Source of the DNA: Candidatus Omnitrophota bacterium
GTDB lineage: Bacteria; Omnitrophota; Koll11; Gygaellales; Profunditerraquicolaceae
Assembly: GCA_028719045.1 (NCBI GenBank)
Contig: JAQULD010000077.1
Span: 1 to 8,065 of the forward strand
Length of the DNA: 8,065 nt
Direction: 5' to 3'
Both the position numbers and the translations under genes were made by a program. Of this stretch, positions 5,991 to 8,065 are shown in pieces. Every line of letters begins with the position of its first letter. Position 1 is the first letter of the stretch. The notes below the pieces were generated by a model that saw nothing but the letters and a program-made list of their open reading frames with translations, did not search any database and was not told the DNA's origin.

Positions 5991-6281
5991 ATGGCCAAGG
6001 CATTTTTTACTTTCGGTAATATCAGCCTCAAAAACAGCTATTCCGGAGGCTGGGTCGCAGTGCAGGGCGACATAACCAACAATTCAAACAAAGATTTTCA
6101 CACTACGGTATTTCGCTTCAGCGCGTTCGATAAAAGTGTCATTCTTTGGACAGGGATCATAAAGATCCCGGGTTTTCGCAAGGGGCAAACCCGCTCTTTT
6201 GAGTTGACCATGGAAGGCATGCGGCAAGAAACGGCCAGTTCGGTAGCCAGACACGAAATATATTTTGAAGGCGGATATTAA
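5991..6281 (+). CDS. Small beta-rich hypothetical protein, possibly FxLYD-like
   Basis: This 96-residue protein has no assured function. It has no signal peptide, membrane segment or cysteine. The middle, WVAVQGDITNNSNKDF (21-36) followed by TTVFRFSAFDKS (38-49) and a segment ending GFRKGQTRSFEL (61-72), has the rhythm of FxLYD-type immunoglobulin-like beta-sandwiches: a 'G-x-I-x-N-x-S' strand, an alternating hydrophobic strand with FxxFD, then a 'pGxxxxF' turn and strand. Such domains are usually extracytoplasmic, yet no export signal is visible here, which is odd if the fold is right. It ends HEIYFEGGY. The gene begins 1 nt after the flavodoxin stop, so the two are very likely co-translated. 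The compact operon position argues that it is a real gene. The fold call is pattern-based and weak. Confidence 0.65.
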   Translation: MAKAFFTFGNISLKNSYSGGWVAVQGDITNNSNKDFHTTVFRFSAFDKSVILWTGIIKIPGFRKGQTRSFELTMEGMRQETASSVARHEIYFEGGY

Positions 6282-6298
6282 AACAAATTAATTTAATT

Positions 6299-6370
6299 GC
6301 GCCTGTGGCCTAATGGATAGGGCGATGGCCTCCGGAGCCATTTGTGACAGTTCAATTCTGTCCAGGCGCG
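6299..6370 (+). tRNA. tRNA-Arg(CCG)
   Basis: A complete cloverleaf can be drawn. The acceptor stem GCGCCTG (6299-6305) pairs with CAGGCGC (6363-6369), with discriminator G6370. The D-arm has GCC/GGC pairing (6308-6310 with 6321-6323) around a loop with the usual GG. The anticodon stem ATGGC (6325-6329) pairs with GCCAT (6337-6341), with loop CTCCGGA and anticodon CCG at 6332-6334, reading arginine CGG. The variable loop has 4 nt. The T-arm is GACAG/CTGTC (6346-6350 with 6358-6362) with loop TTCAATT. CCA is not encoded, so a nucleotidyltransferase must add it. The gene lies between the hypothetical protein (17 nt away) and the LOG gene (13 nt away), so it may be cut out of a longer mRNA. I found no integrase or repeated 3' end nearby. 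Confidence 0.96.
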
Positions 6371-6383
6371 TAGATAAGACAAA

Positions 6384-6848
6384 ATGAGGAAAAAAGTAGT
6401 TTCAATTATAGGAGGAAGGAATTGCACGGAAGAGGTGGAGTGTTTAGCCCATAATTTGGCTAAAAAACTGGCTAAAGTGGTTAAGATAATGATTACTGGC
6501 GGTCTTGGTGGAGTAATGACGGCAGCCAGTAAAGGTTTTAAGGCGGGTGGGGGTGTAACTATTGGAATAATACCAGGTTACAATAAAAATGATGCTAATG
6601 AGTACATAGATATAGCAATTCCTACCGGCCTTGGATTAGCCAGAAACGTCCTGGTTGTTAAAGGCGCTGATGTGGTTATTGCTCTTCCCGGAGAAGCGGG
6701 CACATTGTCAGAGATAGCTTATTGCCTGCAGTTTGGCATTCCCGTGATAAGCTTAAATTCCTGGGATATTCCCGGAGTAATCAAAGTCCGGACAATTGAG
6801 AAAGCTGTCAGTAAAGTAAAAGAATTATTAGGTGAGGAAAATGGATAA
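6384..6848 (+). CDS. LOG / TIGR00725-type SLOG-fold protein
   Basis: The 154 residues form a single Rossmann-like SLOG domain. [10 protein letters not shown] (2-11) is the first strand and turn. [21 protein letters not shown] (37-57) matches the 'GGxxGlMxAxxxGAxxxGG' nucleotide-binding region. IGIIPGY (60-66), [10 protein letters not shown] (81-90) and [11 protein letters not shown] (101-111) follow. The last corresponds to the PGGxGTxxE signature of LOG phosphoribohydrolases, with E110 in the catalytic glutamate place but EA instead of the usual GY/GW. LOG proteins release ribose-5-phosphate from nucleoside monophosphates; the TIGR00725 branch is less understood and includes proteins likened to molybdenum-cofactor carriers. 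The ATG lies 13 nt after the tRNA without a strong ribosome-binding site. The end overlaps carB by 8 nt, suggesting coupling. It looks more AT-rich than its neighbours. The fold is sure; the substrate is not. Confidence 0.82.
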   Translation: MRKKVVSIIGGRNCTEEVECLAHNLAKKLAKVVKIMITGGLGGVMTAASKGFKAGGGVTIGIIPGYNKNDANEYIDIAIPTGLGLARNVLVVKGADVVIALPGEAGTLSEIAYCLQFGIPVISLNSWDIPGVIKVRTIEKAVSKVKELLGEENG

Positions 6849-8065
6849 GAAAAAAGTAGTGATTTTAGGAGGAGGGCCAAACAGGATCGGCCAGGGGATC
6901 GAATTTGATTATTGCTGTTGCCATGCGGCTTTCGCCATGAAAGAGGAAGGCATAGAAAGCATTATGGTCAATTGTAACCCTGAAACTGTTTCAACGGATT
7001 ATGATACTTCGGATAAATTGTATTTCGAACCACTGACCCTGGAAGATATCCTGAATATCATCGGTTTTGAAAAACCTTTAGGAGTGATCGTGCAGTTCGG
7101 CGGACAGACCCCGCTCAATTTGGCGGTTCCTTTGCTTACCCAAGGCGTAAGTATCCTTGGCACCAGCGCCGACAATATCGATATCGCGGAAGACAGAAAA
7201 CGTTTCAAGCAGATGCTGGAGAAATTGGGCCTTCTGCAGCCTGAGAACGGCACAGCTTTTAAATTTGACGAGGCGAAAGAAGTGGCGAGAAAAATCGGCT
7301 ATCCTGTTTTAGTCAGGCCTTCCTATGTCCTGGGAGGCAGGGCCATGGAGATCGTATACGATGAATCGACACTGGAAAGGTTTATCGTGGAGGCTGCCAG
7401 CGTTTCCGGAGAGCACCCTGTACTGATCGATAAATTCCTGGAAGACGCTATTGAAGTGGATGTGGACTTGATCGGAGACGGCCAGACTTTTGTCATCGGC
7501 GGGATTATGGAACACATTGAAGAAGCGGGTATCCATTCCGGAGATTCCGCCATGGCGCTTCCTCCCTTTTCGCTTTCACAGGAAATATTGAATAAGGTAA
7601 GAGAGGCCACATATAAGATGGCGCGGGAACTGAATGTCGTGGGCCTTATGAACGTGCAGTACGCGATCAAAGATACAAAGGTCTATGTCCTGGAAGTCAA
7701 TCCCCGCGCTTCACGGACCGTGCCTTTTGTTTCCAAGGCAATAGGCGTGCCTTTGGTGAAATTGGCAACCAAGATCATGCTGGGGATGAAGTTGAAAGAC
7801 CTGGAGTTTACGCAGGAAATAATCACCAGGCACGTTTCTGTAAAAGAATCCGTGTTCCCTTTTAACCGCTTTCCTGGAGTGGACGTGATCCTCGGCCCGG
7901 AGATGAAATCCACCGGAGAGGTCATGGGTATGGACCTGGATTTTGGAAGCGCTTATATAAAAAGCCAGCTTGCCGCCGGGCAGAATCTTCCCAGAAAAGG
8001 GAATGTTTTTATTTCTGTCAGGGACAAAGATAAACGTTCCGTGGTTTTCATCGCCAAGAAACTGC
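6841..8065 (+). CDS. carB: Carbamoyl-phosphate synthase large subunit, C-terminal-half protein (split CarB), 3' end missing
   Basis: 408 codons are visible and the gene runs past the window. Residues 4-24 contain [19 protein letters not shown], which in full-length CarB (about 1,070 residues) begins the second half near residue 555, not the protein start. [16 protein letters not shown] (43-58), [11 protein letters not shown] (85-95), the ATP-grasp loop [11 protein letters not shown] (159-169), GLMNVQY (268-274) and [16 protein letters not shown] (285-300) complete the second synthetase domain, which phosphorylates carbamate to carbamoyl phosphate. About 20 residues of the allosteric MGS-like domain may follow from residue 389. 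The start is real: TAG in frame at 6829-6831 closes the upstream frame, leaving ATG 6841 or GTG 6832; GAGG (6834-6837) precedes ATG. Split CarB is known from Methanocaldococcus and Aquifex. The ammonia-using first half and CarA must be elsewhere. Confidence 0.9.
   Translation, partial: MDKKKVVILGGGPNRIGQGIEFDYCCCHAAFAMKEEGIESIMVNCNPETVSTDYDTSDKLYFEPLTLEDILNIIGFEKPLGVIVQFGGQTPLNLAVPLLTQGVSILGTSADNIDIAEDRKRFKQMLEKLGLLQPENGTAFKFDEAKEVARKIGYPVLVRPSYVLGGRAMEIVYDESTLERFIVEAASVSGEHPVLIDKFLEDAIEVDVDLIGDGQTFVIGGIMEHIEEAGIHSGDSAMALPPFSLSQEILNKVREATYKMARELNVVGLMNVQYAIKDTKVYVLEVNPRASRTVPFVSKAIGVPLVKLATKIMLGMKLKDLEFTQEIITRHVSVKESVFPFNRFPGVDVILGPEMKSTGEVMGMDLDFGSAYIKSQLAAGQNLPRKGNVFISVRDKDKRSVVFIAKKL

Noticed and set aside
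6265..6293. TTGAAG - 17 bp - TTAATT as a promoter for the tRNA
   Set aside because: Both boxes match poorly, the region is AT-rich enough to give such hits by chance, and the start point would fall on or next to the first tRNA base.
6299..6370. tRNA as the attachment site of an integrated element
   Set aside because: No integrase, no repeated copy of the tRNA 3' end and no phage or plasmid genes are in the following 1.7 kb.

Overview
The window is one densely packed, single-stranded stretch of a bacterial chromosome, with every supported gene on the + strand. Gene order is: the tail of glmS; rsmI; a PyrR-type attenuator leader with pyrR-pyrB-pyrC; a Mut7-C/PIN-like protein; an endonuclease Q (EndoQ) homologue; a flavodoxin; a small beta-rich hypothetical protein; tRNA-Arg(CCG); a LOG-family protein; and a carB gene that begins at the C-terminal half of carbamoyl-phosphate synthase and runs off the end of the window. 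Mixed base composition, Shine-Dalgarno sites, a sigma70-type promoter and intrinsic terminator, PyrR, and a bacterial clamp-binding tail all say Bacteria. EndoQ, split CarB and Mut7-C together suggest a poorly cultured lineage. The protein style reminds me of candidate Omnitrophota, but that is an impression and not a demonstrated placement.

Positions 1-840 carry housekeeping genes for amino sugar synthesis (GlmS) and 16S rRNA methylation (RsmI). Positions 857-998 are a compact regulatory region. A near-consensus promoter is followed at once by a hairpin with PyrR-binding-loop features, then a 14-codon leader ORF whose ribosome-binding site lies in that hairpin and whose stop codon lies in the loop of an intrinsic terminator, then pyrR two bases after the U-tract. 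No antiterminator pairing is evident. The simplest reading is that PyrR-UMP hides the leader's ribosome-binding site, so no ribosome follows to break the terminator. A translation-coupled scheme of this kind was, as I recall, proposed for the Thermus ZO5 pyr cluster.

Positions 999-3759 hold pyrR, pyrB and pyrC with 4-bp overlap or 5-bp spacing, giving pyrimidine synthesis steps 2 and 3 and their regulator. Positions 3800-6281 follow with almost no gaps and no visible terminator, so they may be co-transcribed. They encode a Mut7-C protein with altered acidic residues, an EndoQ-like nuclease ending in QLSLF, a flavodoxin, and a 96-residue protein of unknown role. That would place a nuclease for deaminated bases downstream of a uridylate-sensing switch.

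Positions 6299-8065 hold the tRNA, then the LOG-family gene, which overlaps the second-half carB gene by 8 bp. Neither carA nor the first half of CarB is in the window. The LOG gene looks more AT-rich than its neighbours. No mobile element, CRISPR array or long repeat was seen.
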